This document shows positions 1 through 8,463 of a DNA stretch of 64,000 bases, in pieces; within the stretch, counting starts at the first letter, position 1; every line of letters starts with the position of its first letter. This DNA is from Devosia rhodophyticola. GTDB lineage: Bacteria > Pseudomonadota > Alphaproteobacteria > Rhizobiales > Devosiaceae. The notes under the pieces were generated by a model. That model ran no database searches, was not told the origin of the DNA, and saw only the letters and a list, made by a program, of their open reading frames with translations. The stretch lies in NCBI RefSeq assembly GCF_028816475.1, contig NZ_CP118247.1:1761001-1825000 (forward strand), in the 5' to 3' direction. Both the position numbers and the translations under genes were made by a program.

Positions 1-191
1 TTTCAATGCGCTTATATGCGGCCGAAGTGCCGATCATCCGAAATCGGGTCGCTGATCGCTACCCGTTCTTTATGTCTACGGCAGGCGAACGCGAACGTCT
101 GTTTTCTGATTGGGCAGCCAAAATCGATCCGATTGCTCCAACGGCGCGACTGGCTCATCGGTTGCGCCTGCTCGATCCGGAAAACAACTAG
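1..191 (+). CDS. 3' end of an unidentified gene, cut by the window edge
   Basis: The frame is open from the first bases of the window to a TAG at 189-191, so this is probably the last 62 or so residues of a longer gene starting to the left. The visible part is basic and Arg/Leu-rich and ends in a short hydrophilic tail (LLDPENN). An ATG at 6 is inside the frame but has no ribosome binding site visible. I do not recognise the family. A short intergenic stretch with a TTGACA hexamer follows, so the next gene probably has its own promoter. Confidence 0.4.
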   Translation, partial: SMRLYAAEVPIIRNRVADRYPFFMSTAGERERLFSDWAAKIDPIAPTARLAHRLRLLDPENN

Positions 192-210
192 GCAAGTGCG
201 GCAAAAGCCT

Positions 211-240
211 TTGACAAAGCATGCCGATCTTGGCTCAAAT
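211..240 (+). promoter_or_regulatory. Candidate sigma-70-type promoter for the small membrane protein gene
   Basis: TTGACA at 211-216 is a perfect -35 hexamer. TCAAAT at 235-240 is a weak -10 (4 of 6) with an 18-base spacer. It lies 45 bases before the ATG at 285. Confidence 0.3.
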
Positions 241-284
241 GAACAAAGGCAGGCACCCCCAAGTCTGTGGATGGAGGAAATCGA

Positions 285-440
285 ATGAGCCAAACTGAAT
301 ATCCTGCGTGGGTCGAGAAAAATCCCGATGCCAGTGTTGTCAACACGCTGGCCAATCTGGCAGGGGCGATGATTGCACTTTGGAGTATTGCGCTTCTGGT
401 GTTCATTTATGCAGCGTTTCATCAGCTTCCCGCATATTAG
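285..440 (+). CDS. Small single-pass membrane protein (51 aa)
   Basis: This short ORF has a strong ribosome binding site, GGAGG at 273-277, seven bases before the ATG. The 51-residue product has a hydrophilic N-terminus of about 25 residues and then one hydrophobic helix of about 22 residues (roughly 26-45, LWSIALLVFIYAAF), ending in HQLPAY. It lies about 55 bases upstream of the di-haem oxidoreductase in the same direction, so it could be an accessory subunit or share a transcript with it. That link is inference from position. I do not recognise a family. The start, the RBS and the clean helix argue that it is a real gene. Confidence 0.6.
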   Translation: MSQTEYPAWVEKNPDASVVNTLANLAGAMIALWSIALLVFIYAAFHQLPAY

Positions 441-494
441 GGACTGATAAGGCGCACACTTGCGCCACAGGCGGCGGCAGGCCTATGCTGCCCC

Positions 495-1850
495 ATGATT
501 AAGTCTGGCCCAGGATTTGATCGTGCCGGTCGGCTGGCGATTTGGCTGGTGGTCATTTTGCTGGGTGGTCCGGTTCTGGCGCAAGCCACCACCAATAGTC
601 GACTCAGTTTCAGCCATCTTATTGCGGGCCTTGATTCAACTTTCGTTGCCAAGTTCAACTATGGTCGGGGGATATTTGAGCATCAATGGTCCCGGTCAAC
701 GCATCCCGATGGGACCGCGACTGGCCTTGGGCCTTTTTACAATGGTGTGGGGTGCGCGCAGTGCCATGTGCGCGACGGGCGGGGTCAGCCTCCCGGACCT
801 GACGCACCAGCGATATCGGGCTTTGTCATGCAACTTGGCGTCCCTGTGGCCGCCAATGGGCCGCAGACGCCCGACCCGCGGTATGGGTTGCAGCTTCAGG
901 AACAGGCAACCGCCGGCGTCCTCCCCGAGGGCCGCATTACGATCACCTACGATGATGTTCCTATGCAACTGGGCGATACCACCGTGCAATTGCGCAGCCC
1001 CAACTATGAGATAGTCGACTTGGGCTATGGGCCGTTGGCACCGGATGTTCGGCTGGGTCCGCGGATTGCGCCGCCAATATTTGGATTGGGTTTCGTCGCG
1101 GCGATCGATGCAGATGACATTATTGCCAATGCCGACGAATTTGACGCCGATGGCGACGGCATCAGCGGTCGTGCCAATTTCGTGACCGACAAGGCGTCGG
1201 GAGCGTTGGTGCTGGGGCGGTTCGGTTGGAAAGCCAGCGCACCGAGTATTCGTGCGCAAGCCGAGCGGGCGGCTGCTCTGGATATGGGGCTTAGTTCTCC
1301 AGCCCATGGCGATCCTGATGGAGACTGCATGCCGGGGCAGGGCATCTGTGAGGCAGAGGGTTCGGAGCGGCCTGAGCTTGATGAGCAGTCGGTGCGCCTG
1401 ATCGAATTTTACGTTTCGCATTTGGCCATCCCTGCCAGTCGGGATTTGCAGAGTATTGGCGCCGTTGCGGGCCGCGAAGTTTTTGAGGCCATCGGCTGCG
1501 CTGCCTGCCATGTTCCAGAATTTGTGACGACGGGCGAGGATGAAGTGTTCAAGGGCAAGCAGATCCGGCCCTATTCCGACTTTCTTTTGCATGACATGGG
1601 GCCAGACCTTGCTGACGGCATTACCGTGGGACGGGCGAGTGAGGCGGAATGGCGCACCGCTCCGCTTTGGGCGATCGGACTCAGTGCGGCTGTCAGTGGC
1701 CGAGAAACCTATTTGCACGATGGGCGGGCCCGCACATTGAGCGAAGCCATTCTATGGCATGGTGGGGAAGCCGCCGGCGCTCGGGCGCGGTTTCAGGGGT
1801 TGAGTGAAGGTGCGCGCCAGGTGTTGCTTGAATTTATTGCCGCGATTTGA
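495..1850 (+). CDS. Di-haem oxidoreductase family protein (putative peroxidase/thiol oxidoreductase, DUF1111)
   Basis: A 451-residue exported c-type cytochrome of the di-haem oxidoreductase family, distantly related to the MauG/bacterial cytochrome c peroxidase group. Residues 1-30 form a signal peptide (hydrophobic core WLVVILLGG, cleavage after VLAQA). Two CxxCH haem sites are visible: CAQCH near 87-91 and CAACH near 335-339. Both haems would be attached in the periplasm by the Ccm system encoded at 6-9 kb. Related proteins in other bacteria often sit beside imelysin iron-uptake genes, but none is seen here. The substrate is not known. The gene converges on the DUF2794 gene with only 13 bases between them and no obvious terminator. 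Confidence 0.85.
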   Translation: MIKSGPGFDRAGRLAIWLVVILLGGPVLAQATTNSRLSFSHLIAGLDSTFVAKFNYGRGIFEHQWSRSTHPDGTATGLGPFYNGVGCAQCHVRDGRGQPPGPDAPAISGFVMQLGVPVAANGPQTPDPRYGLQLQEQATAGVLPEGRITITYDDVPMQLGDTTVQLRSPNYEIVDLGYGPLAPDVRLGPRIAPPIFGLGFVAAIDADDIIANADEFDADGDGISGRANFVTDKASGALVLGRFGWKASAPSIRAQAERAAALDMGLSSPAHGDPDGDCMPGQGICEAEGSERPELDEQSVRLIEFYVSHLAIPASRDLQSIGAVAGREVFEAIGCAACHVPEFVTTGEDEVFKGKQIRPYSDFLLHDMGPDLADGITVGRASEAEWRTAPLWAIGLSAAVSGRETYLHDGRARTLSEAILWHGGEAAGARARFQGLSEGARQVLLEFIAAI

Positions 1851-1863
1851 TGCCTGCCGCTTT

Positions 1864-2256
1864 CTAGCGGATCAGCACCAGTTGCGGGTCCAGCACCCGT
1901 AGAACCTGCCCCAGATCGTGACCCCGCTTTAAGATGCGGCCCTGCTGGTTGGTCACTGAGAATTGTCCCTGACGGTTACGCAATTTCGGGGTTTTCTCGA
2001 TCAGGAATAATGGCCGTTCGGAAACGCGGGCGTAAATGGAAAATACGGCACGTTCACGCAGGAAATCCATTGCGTAGTCGCGCCAGTCGCCAGCGCTGAC
2101 CTTGCGGCCATAAACGGCAAGAATGAGGGTAAGCTCGCGTCGGTCAAACGCCACCATCGGCGCAGGTTTTGCCGTGCTGGTGGGCGCGGACCGGTCATTG
2201 GCGTGGACCAGGGCGATAACGCCGGATTTGTCGCTGTTGTTATGGCCCTCGGCCAC
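1864..2256 (-). CDS. DUF2794 domain-containing protein
   Basis: A 130-residue cytoplasmic protein matching the alphaproteobacterial DUF2794 family. It has a polar N-terminal tail of about 30 residues, then the conserved core (VAFDRRELTLILAVYGRKV, DWRDYAMDF), and a C-terminal segment KRGHDLGQVLRVLDP typical of the family. Function is unknown. It is monocistronic and is separated from DUF1223 by 279 bases that hold a dyad and an sRNA candidate. No signal peptide or membrane helix is present. The start at 2256 gives the usual family length. Confidence 0.8.
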   Translation of the reverse strand: MAEGHNNSDKSGVIALVHANDRSAPTSTAKPAPMVAFDRRELTLILAVYGRKVSAGDWRDYAMDFLRERAVFSIYARVSERPLFLIEKTPKLRNRQGQFSVTNQQGRILKRGHDLGQVLRVLDPQLVLIR

Positions 2257-2320
2257 GCGCGCTCTCCCATGACAGAGCCGTCATGATTGCGGCATTCGCT
2301 GATTTTGGCAATGGGTGAAT

Positions 2321-2349
2321 AAAATGAGGATACTAAATTACCTCATTTT
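2321..2349. promoter_or_regulatory. 9-bp perfect dyad (operator or weak bidirectional terminator)
   Basis: AAAATGAGG (2321-2329) and CCTCATTTT (2341-2349) are perfect inverted arms around an 11-base AT-rich spacer. The dyad lies 65 bases upstream of the DUF2794 start and just before the sRNA candidate. It could be an operator for either transcript. The A-stem-T layout would also suit a weak bidirectional terminator. The sequence does not decide between these. Confidence 0.4.
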
Positions 2350-2402
2350 GGTCACAGTTTGAACCCGCTTGTGCCGAATTGCACTGTCACAAATTAACCA
2401 TT

Positions 2403-2519
2403 GCCTCCAGTGATCGGCAAGCGGGCCGAATGAGCCCCCAAACCTGAAGCCTGTTTGCCGATCGCCTTATTTACCAAGTCTAGTTAATCCCGTTCCGCCC
2501 CCAGGAGCGGGATTTTTTT
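2403..2519 (+). ncRNA. Candidate trans-acting small RNA with two GCCCCCA loops and an intrinsic terminator
   Basis: The + strand holds a 15-bp stem (2412-2426 with 2449-2463, two G-U wobbles, 22-base loop), then a single-stranded stretch, then a terminator hairpin (2487-2496 with 2504-2513, one U-G wobble) followed by seven T. All wobbles are allowed only in + strand RNA; on the minus strand they become C-A mismatches. Both loops contain the same heptamer GCCCCCA (2430-2436 and 2497-2503), and CCTCC, the anti-Shine-Dalgarno sequence, lies at 2404-2408 before the first stem. Both flanking genes are on the minus strand, so no coding gene nearby explains a + strand terminator. The 5' end is uncertain. 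A weak promoter (CTTGTG at 2368, AAATTA at 2391, 17-base spacer) would place it near 2403. A long 3' UTR of the di-haem gene is the alternative. Confidence 0.5.
2487..2519 (+). terminator. Intrinsic terminator of the sRNA candidate
   Basis: A ten-pair stem (one U-G) closes a 7-base loop and is followed directly by TTTTTTT at 2513-2519. It works only for + strand transcription because no T-run follows on the minus side. Confidence 0.75.
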
Positions 2520-2535
2520 GCTTTGATGGCATTGG

Positions 2536-3273
2536 TCAGTTCTCGATGGCAGCAGCACCAATGATCGGGCCGGGCAGGTTGCCATGCTCCTGCTGCACCA
2601 AAATCGCGATACCGCTATTGGGTGACTGAAGCAATTCGCCCAGCGGAAGTTTCAGTTCAGCGCCCGTTTCGGGTTCCCACATGCCGAGCATATGTCGGCC
2701 TTTGACCACGTTGGAATAGATCATGGTCTTGCCAGCATTTTCGCCGCGCTCGATGACCACGCTAGAGCGGGTTGCATAGCTCACAAGCCAGACAGTAGCC
2801 TTGCCAGCACCCGCTTTTCCGGCAATTGACACCTTGAGCATGTCATTGCCCATTCTCAGATCGATGGGCACGGCCAGGGCGGCGTCGCTCAGGGCGCCTG
2901 TCACATCATTCTGGCGTGATCCAACAACGCCGGTCGTGCCGTTGATGACCATTTGCGGGGTGTATATGCGCGAGGATTCCCAATTTTTGGCGTAGGCGCG
3001 CTGATATTCGGAATTTTCCGGGGAGCCGAACGTGTCAGGCCAGCCGATATAGTCCCAATAATCGACGTGATAGGCCAAGGCAATTACGTCGTCGTCGGCG
3101 CTCAGGCGCGTCAACAGTTTGTCCGCCGGTGGGCAGGACGAACAGCCCTGGCTGGTGAAAAGTTCGACCACAGCCTTGGCCTGCAGTCGGTTTTTTTCGG
3201 CCAGCGCCGGTGCGGCGAGGAGCATTGTGGCGGCAAGGCTTAAGCTGAAAGCCAGAAGGGAAGTTGTTCGCAT
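2536..3273 (-). CDS. DUF1223 domain-containing secreted thioredoxin-fold protein
   Basis: A 245-residue protein of the DUF1223 family, exported by a signal peptide in residues 1-25 (LLAAPALA cleavage region). After it comes VVELFTSQGCSSCPPAD with a CxxC pair at 44 and 47, in the position of a thioredoxin active site, then the family motifs HVDYWDYIGW and YTPQMVING. The likely place of action is the periplasm and the likely chemistry is thiol-disulfide exchange, but no substrate is known. It lies directly downstream of acnA on the same strand, with the acnA terminator between, so it is probably transcribed on its own. Confidence 0.85.
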   Translation of the reverse strand: MRTTSLLAFSLSLAATMLLAAPALAEKNRLQAKAVVELFTSQGCSSCPPADKLLTRLSADDDVIALAYHVDYWDYIGWPDTFGSPENSEYQRAYAKNWESSRIYTPQMVINGTTGVVGSRQNDVTGALSDAALAVPIDLRMGNDMLKVSIAGKAGAGKATVWLVSYATRSSVVIERGENAGKTMIYSNVVKGRHMLGMWEPETGAELKLPLGELLQSPNSGIAILVQQEHGNLPGPIIGAAAIEN

Positions 3274-3327
3274 GCGATGTTGTAAGGCCAGCCCGATGGT
3301 TCTTGCCAGTCAAATCAGGGTGAAGGC

Positions 3328-3355
3328 AAAAAAATGACGACCCGTAGGTCGCCAT
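3328..3355 (-). terminator. Intrinsic terminator downstream of acnA
   Basis: Read on the minus strand, a nine-pair stem (3347-3355 with 3334-3342, one G-U, loop TACG) is followed by seven T (3334-3328). It sits 25 bases after the acnA stop. Confidence 0.8.
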
Positions 3356-3379
3356 TTGGCTTTTCAATGCGGCAGGATC

Positions 3380-6055
3380 TTAGGCGGCAACGAGGCTTCG
3401 CAAGACATATTGCAGGATGCCTCCGTGGCGGTAGTAATCCAACTCAATCGCAGTATCGATGCGGCAGCGCGTTGTGATGGTGCGTTCCTTGCCATCGGCT
3501 GAAACGATCTGGACGCTGACATCGGCGCGCGGCGCAATCTGGGTAATGCCCTGAATGGTGACGGTTTCGCTGCCATCCAGACCAAGAGTTTGCCAGCTTT
3601 CACCGTCGGCGAACTGCAGAGGAAGCACGCCCATGCCCACGAGATTTGAGCGGTGGATGCGTTCAAAGCTCTGGGCGATGACGGCGCGGATGCCCAAAAG
3701 GTTGGTGCCCTTGGCGGCCCAGTCACGGCTGGAGCCGGTGCCATATTCCTTGCCGGCAAATACGACCAGAGGGGTGTTTTGCGCCTGATAGGCCATTGCC
3801 GCGTCATACATGGCCATCTCAGTGCCATCGGGGCCTTTGGTGAAGCCGCCTTCGACGCCGGGCACCATCTGGTTCTTGATGCGGATATTGGCAAATGTGC
3901 CGCGCATCATGACTTCGTGATTGCCGCGGCGGGCGCCGTAGGAATTGAAGTCACGCGGGGCGACCTGATGCTCCTCGAGGTAGCGGCCGGCCGGGGTGTT
4001 GCCCTTGAACGATCCAGCCGGAGAAATATGGTCGGTGGTGATCGAGTCAAGGAACAGACCCAGAATACGCGCCTTATTGATATCGGTGACCGGCGCTGGT
4101 TCCATTTTCAGATTCTCGAAATATGGCGGGTTCTGTACATAGGTTGAACCCGAGTTCCAGCCGTAGGTCTCGGCGTCATCCACAGCGATGCCCTGCCAAT
4201 GGGTGTCGCCCTTGAAGACGTCCGAATAACGGCCCTTGAACATTTCCTGGGTCACGTGGGTACGCACTATGTCCGCGACTTCGTGATTGGTGGGCCAGAT
4301 GTCTTTGAGATAGACGGGCTTACCGTCAGAGCCGGTGCCCAAAGGTTCGGTCGTAATGTCGATGTTCATCGAACCGGCCAAGGCGTAGGCCACAACCAAT
4401 GGCGGCGAAGCGAGGAAATTGGCCTTGACGTCGGGATTAACCCGGCCTTCGAAGTTGCGGTTTCCTGAAAGTACTGAGGCTGCCACCAGATCCCCGGCCT
4501 GAACAGCTTTGGAGATTTCGGCGGGCAGCGGCCCGGAATTGCCGATACAGGTGGTGCAGCCATAGCCGACCAAATTAAAACCGATGGCGTTGAGGTCGTC
4601 GGACAGACCCGCGCTATCAAGATAATCGGTCACCACCTGCGAGCCGGGGGCAAGCGAGGTTTTGACCCACGGTTTGCTATCGAGGCCCAGCGCCCGTGCC
4701 TTGCGGGCAACCAACCCGGCAGCGACCAGAACGGAGGGGTTGGAGGTGTTGGTGCAGGAGGTGATGGCGGCGATTACAACGTCGCCGTGGCCGATTGCAT
4801 AGTCCGTGCCGTCGACATTGATCTTTGGATCGTCGGTTTTTGAGAACTCGGTGGGCAGCGCCTTGGCAAATGCCGATTTGGCGGCGTCGAGCGCGATGCG
4901 GTCCTGCGGGCGTTTTGGGCCCGAAATCGAGGGTACAACAGTTGTCAGGTCAAGTTCGAGCGTCGAGGTAAAAACCGGATCGGAGGAGGCTGTCTCACGG
5001 AACATGCCTTGCGCCTTGGCGTAGGCCTCAACCAGTGCGACGCGGTCGGCCTCGCGACCAGAGGTGGTCAGATATTGCAGGGTGTCGGTATCGATAGGGA
5101 AAAACCCGCAGGTTGCGCCATATTCGGGCGCCATGTTGGCAATGGTTGCCTGATCTTCAAGCGAGAGGAAATCGAGGCCGGGGCCGAAAAATTCAACGAA
5201 CTTGCCGACGACGCCCTTCTTGCGCAGCATTTCGGTGATGGTGAGCACCAGATCGGTGGCGGTAATGCCTTCATTGATCTTGCCGGTGACCTTGAAGCCC
5301 ACAACTTCGGGGATCATCATGGTGATTGGCTGGCCGAGCATGGCCGCTTCGGCTTCAATGCCGCCAACACCCCAGCCGAGAACCGCCAAACCATTGACCA
5401 TAGTGGTGTGGCTGTCGGTGCCAACCAGCGTGTCGGGGTACGCAATAGTTTCCCCGTTTTCGTCTTTGGTCCAGACGGTCTGGGCCAGATATTCAAGATT
5501 GACCTGATGGCAGATGCCGGTGCCGGGAGGCACAACGCGGAAGTTGTCAAAGGCTTTCTGGCCCCAGCGCAGGAACTCGTAGCGCTCGCCATTGCGCTGA
5601 TATTCCAGCTCGACGTTCCGGGTGAAGGAGCCAGCGGTGCCGAAACTATCGACCATGACCGAGTGGTCGATGACCAGATCAACCGGCACCAGCGGGTTGA
5701 TCTTTTGCGGATCAGCGCCAAGACCGGTGGTCGCGTCACGCATGGCGGCAAGGTCGACCACGGCAGGCACGCCGGTAAAGTCCTGCATCAGCACGCGTGC
5801 GGGGCGATAGGAAATTTCGTGTTCGGACTTGCGGGTCTTGAGCCATTTGGCAACTGCCAGAATGTCATCCCTGGTAACGGTGCTGCCATCTTCAAAGCGC
5901 AACAGGTTTTCCAGCACCACCTTCATCGAGTGTGGCAGGGCGGAAATGCCCTCCAGACCATTCTTTTCGGCCAGTGGCAGCGAAAAATAAGTGTAGGTCT
6001 TGCCGCCCACATCGAGGGTGGTTTTTGAATTGAAGCTATTCAGAGATGAGGTCAT
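3380..6055 (-). CDS. acnA: Aconitate hydratase A
   Basis: Converts citrate to isocitrate in the TCA cycle in the cytoplasm, using a [4Fe-4S] cluster. The 891-residue length equals that of typical bacterial AcnA. The three cluster cysteines are visible in [10 protein letters not shown] (about residue 435) and [11 protein letters not shown] (about 501 and 504). Other family motifs include [21 protein letters not shown] GTDSHTTM and the C-terminal swivel domain with [16 protein letters not shown]. The start at 6055 gives the usual N-terminus. It is transcribed away from ccmA, with a shared 178-base divergent region, and ends in an intrinsic terminator. Confidence 0.97.
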   Translation of the reverse strand: MTSSLNSFNSKTTLDVGGKTYTYFSLPLAEKNGLEGISALPHSMKVVLENLLRFEDGSTVTRDDILAVAKWLKTRKSEHEISYRPARVLMQDFTGVPAVVDLAAMRDATTGLGADPQKINPLVPVDLVIDHSVMVDSFGTAGSFTRNVELEYQRNGERYEFLRWGQKAFDNFRVVPPGTGICHQVNLEYLAQTVWTKDENGETIAYPDTLVGTDSHTTMVNGLAVLGWGVGGIEAEAAMLGQPITMMIPEVVGFKVTGKINEGITATDLVLTITEMLRKKGVVGKFVEFFGPGLDFLSLEDQATIANMAPEYGATCGFFPIDTDTLQYLTTSGREADRVALVEAYAKAQGMFRETASSDPVFTSTLELDLTTVVPSISGPKRPQDRIALDAAKSAFAKALPTEFSKTDDPKINVDGTDYAIGHGDVVIAAITSCTNTSNPSVLVAAGLVARKARALGLDSKPWVKTSLAPGSQVVTDYLDSAGLSDDLNAIGFNLVGYGCTTCIGNSGPLPAEISKAVQAGDLVAASVLSGNRNFEGRVNPDVKANFLASPPLVVAYALAGSMNIDITTEPLGTGSDGKPVYLKDIWPTNHEVADIVRTHVTQEMFKGRYSDVFKGDTHWQGIAVDDAETYGWNSGSTYVQNPPYFENLKMEPAPVTDINKARILGLFLDSITTDHISPAGSFKGNTPAGRYLEEHQVAPRDFNSYGARRGNHEVMMRGTFANIRIKNQMVPGVEGGFTKGPDGTEMAMYDAAMAYQAQNTPLVVFAGKEYGTGSSRDWAAKGTNLLGIRAVIAQSFERIHRSNLVGMGVLPLQFADGESWQTLGLDGSETVTIQGITQIAPRADVSVQIVSADGKERTITTRCRIDTAIELDYYRHGGILQYVLRSLVAA

Positions 6056-6233
6056 GGTGCCCGCCTTTTAGCTAGGTTCCAAAGGCGATACGGCCAGGCC
6101 AAGAGGGGCAGGTCTGCCCGGTTTGGCACGAGGGCGCAGCGCCTTTGCTGGAATGAGTCCAATCTGGAAGGGCTTATACCCAAACAATTTGGTGCTTGCC
6201 AGTGCGGACTTTGTTTCAATACGACATGGGGTC

Positions 6234-6869
6234 ATGACAGATCGGCAAGCCTTTGAGAAAATCATCTTGCGCGCTGCGGGGCTTAGCGGCCAACGTGGCG
6301 ACAATATCCTTTTTGCCGGGCTCGATTTTGAGGTTCCGGGCGGAGCGGCATTGGCGCTACGCGGCCCCAACGGGGCGGGCAAGACTACATTGCTCCTGAC
6401 GCTGGCAGGTTTGATTACACCAGCGGCAGGCACAATTGAGTTTGATGGCCCTGATTCCGAGGGGCCACCAATTCTGCATTTTTGCGGGCATCATAATGCA
6501 ATCAAGCAACGGCTAAGCGTTTTTGAGAACCTTGAGTTCTGGGCGGCGCTAAACGGTGGCACCGGTAATAGCGTTCCGGCGGCATTGGACCGTGTGGGGC
6601 TTGGCGCCATTGCTTCGGTGGATGCGGGACATTTGTCAGCCGGGCAGGGAAAGCGGCTGGCGCTGGCGCGGCTTCTGGTTAGTCATCGGCCTGTCTGGCT
6701 GCTCGATGAACCGATGGCGGCGCTCGATAGTGCGGGCGACCAACTGATCGGCGTGCTGCTTGACGAACATCTGGCCGCGGGCGGCGTAGTGATTGCGGCA
6801 ACGCACGATGATTTGCCGCTTGGCGATACTGCACGTGGCCGAGTCCTGCGGCTGGGGGCAGCCTCATGA
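6234..6869 (+). CDS. ccmA: Haem ABC exporter ATP-binding protein CcmA
   Basis: ATPase of the CcmABCD complex of cytochrome c maturation system I, which releases haem-loaded CcmE. The 211-residue form starting at ATG 6234 matches the usual family length; an ORF extension to 6123 adds 37 residues without homology features. Walker A is GPNGAGKTT near 44-52, the ABC signature LSAGQGKRLALARLL lies near 128, and Walker B is WLLDEPMAALD. It overlaps ccmB by four bases (ATGA), so the two are translationally coupled. Confidence 0.95.
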   Translation: MTDRQAFEKIILRAAGLSGQRGDNILFAGLDFEVPGGAALALRGPNGAGKTTLLLTLAGLITPAAGTIEFDGPDSEGPPILHFCGHHNAIKQRLSVFENLEFWAALNGGTGNSVPAALDRVGLGAIASVDAGHLSAGQGKRLALARLLVSHRPVWLLDEPMAALDSAGDQLIGVLLDEHLAAGGVVIAATHDDLPLGDTARGRVLRLGAAS

Positions 6870-7531
6870 ACGCTTTTGGGGCCGTTTTGGCACGAGAGTT
6901 GAAATTGGCAGCACGCAGCGGCGGCGATGTGCTGACGCTGGTACTGTTTTTTGTGATGATCGGGGTAATCGTGCCGTTTGCAATGGGCCCCGACAAAGCG
7001 ATGCTGTCGCGATTGGCCCCGGCGATTGTCTGGATTGCCGCGTTCCTTTCGATGCTGCTGGGGCTGGATCGAATGTTTCGTGCTGATCATGAGGATGGCA
7101 CACTGGTTCTGTTGCGGCAGGCCGATCTGCCGTTTTCAGCAATTGTTGGTGCCAAGGTGGCTGCCCACTGGCTATTGACCGCGCTGCCCCTGATTATTGC
7201 CAGCCCTTTGCTGGCGATCATGCTGGCCATGGACATGCCAACATTGGGAAGGGCCGTCGTTTCATTATTGGTTGGCACACCGGCACTGGTGGCGCTGGGG
7301 GCCATTGGGGCAGCGGTAACGGTATCAATCCGGCGGGGTGGGCTGATTGCGCCGGTGCTGATCCTACCGATGGCCATACCCATCCTGATTTTCGGAGTTG
7401 GCACGATTTCGACGGGTGCCGGACCTGATCAATCGGACGCGGCACTGTTGTTTCTTGCGGCAATCAGTCTCATGACAGCGGCGCTGGCTCCCTTTGTGGC
7501 CGCGCTTGCGATAAAGTGGGGGGAAGATTAA
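6866..7531 (+). CDS. ccmB: Haem exporter permease CcmB
   Basis: A 221-residue inner-membrane protein with six predicted hydrophobic helices, the membrane partner of CcmA in cytochrome c maturation. Family features include the N-terminal cytoplasmic LARELKLAARSGGD and the segment LGLDRMFRADHEDGTLVLL. The start codon overlaps the ccmA stop and ccmC follows nine bases after the stop, so it sits inside one operon. Confidence 0.95.
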   Translation: MNAFGAVLARELKLAARSGGDVLTLVLFFVMIGVIVPFAMGPDKAMLSRLAPAIVWIAAFLSMLLGLDRMFRADHEDGTLVLLRQADLPFSAIVGAKVAAHWLLTALPLIIASPLLAIMLAMDMPTLGRAVVSLLVGTPALVALGAIGAAVTVSIRRGGLIAPVLILPMAIPILIFGVGTISTGAGPDQSDAALLFLAAISLMTAALAPFVAALAIKWGED

Positions 7532-7540
7532 GGGCCTCCT

Positions 7541-8299
7541 ATGAGCATTGATACCAAATCCAGACAAGGCTGGTTCAGCCGCATTGCCCATCCCGGCCAG
7601 TTCATGGCCTGGACGCAGCCGCTGTTGTGGCCGCTGGTGGGGATCACGGCGGTATTGTTTGTTGTCGGGCTCTACTATGCCTTTTTCAATTCGCCCGAAG
7701 ACTATCAAATGGGCGAAACGGTGCGCATCATGTATGTGCATGTCCCCAACGCCTGGCTGAGCCAATTTGTCTATGTGATCATGGCGGTTTCAGCGCTTGG
7801 CACCCTGGTGTGGCGCCATCCGCTGGCCGATGTTTCGATGAAGGCTGCCGCCCCATTGGGCGCGGTTTTCACAGCACTCGCCCTCTATACCGGTGCGCTC
7901 TGGGGGCGACCCACCTGGGGTACGTTCTGGGAGTGGGACGGGCGCATGACCTCGACCCTCGTTCTGCTGCTTATTTATCTGGGCATTATCGCGCTGTGGC
8001 GGGCATTTGATGATCAGTTGCGCGCCGCGCGGGTTATTGCGGTCTTTACGCTCGTCGGGGCGGTCAATATTCCGATCATCAAGTTTTCGGTGGATTGGTG
8101 GAGCACGCTGCACCAGCCTGCCAGCGTGTTCCGCCCAGATGGTCCGACGATTCCACCGTCCATTCTGATCCCGTTGTTCCTTATGTTTTTTGCCTTCACC
8201 TTTTTGTTTCTGGTGCTGCACCTCAAGGCCATGCATACCGAGATCCGGCGCCGCAAAGCGATGGGGCTGGAACGGCGCGCTGCGGGAGCTTTGGCATGA
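7541..8299 (+). CDS. ccmC: Haem lyase/handling protein CcmC
   Basis: A six-helix inner-membrane protein (252 aa) that presents haem to the chaperone CcmE. The tryptophan-rich periplasmic motif WGTFWEWD is at about 126-133, and the conserved histidine motif VHVPNAW near 66-72 is present. The start at 7541 follows the ccmB stop closely. Its last codons overlap the ccmD start (ATGA). Confidence 0.96.
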   Translation: MSIDTKSRQGWFSRIAHPGQFMAWTQPLLWPLVGITAVLFVVGLYYAFFNSPEDYQMGETVRIMYVHVPNAWLSQFVYVIMAVSALGTLVWRHPLADVSMKAAAPLGAVFTALALYTGALWGRPTWGTFWEWDGRMTSTLVLLLIYLGIIALWRAFDDQLRAARVIAVFTLVGAVNIPIIKFSVDWWSTLHQPASVFRPDGPTIPPSILIPLFLMFFAFTFLFLVLHLKAMHTEIRRRKAMGLERRAAGALA

Positions 8300-8463
8300 T
8301 CGATCTGGGACCTCATGCGGTATTTATCATCTGGGCCTATGTCGGGTCGGCGATTGCGGTTGCCGGATTGGTCGGGGCGGTATTGCTTGATGCGCGGCGT
8401 GTATCAAGGCGGCTGACAACACTTGAAACGCAAGGCGTGCGCCGCCGGTCGGATAATCATTGA
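8296..8463 (+). CDS. ccmD: Haem exporter small subunit CcmD
   Basis: A 55-residue protein with one N-terminal membrane helix (about residues 8-31) and a basic cytoplasmic tail, the size and layout of CcmD, which holds haem-loaded CcmE to the CcmABC complex. The N-terminal MIDLGPHAVFIIWAYVGS resembles other CcmD proteins. It overlaps ccmC by four bases, and its TGA shares a base with the ccmG ATG. Confidence 0.9.
   Translation: MIDLGPHAVFIIWAYVGSAIAVAGLVGAVLLDARRVSRRLTTLETQGVRRRSDNH

Noticed and set aside
5009..6028. Long ORF antisense to acnA (339 codons), and similar long antisense ORFs opposite rsmB, lpd and priA
   Set aside because: Shadows of highly conserved genes in GC-rich DNA; no RBS, signal or domain is seen in them.
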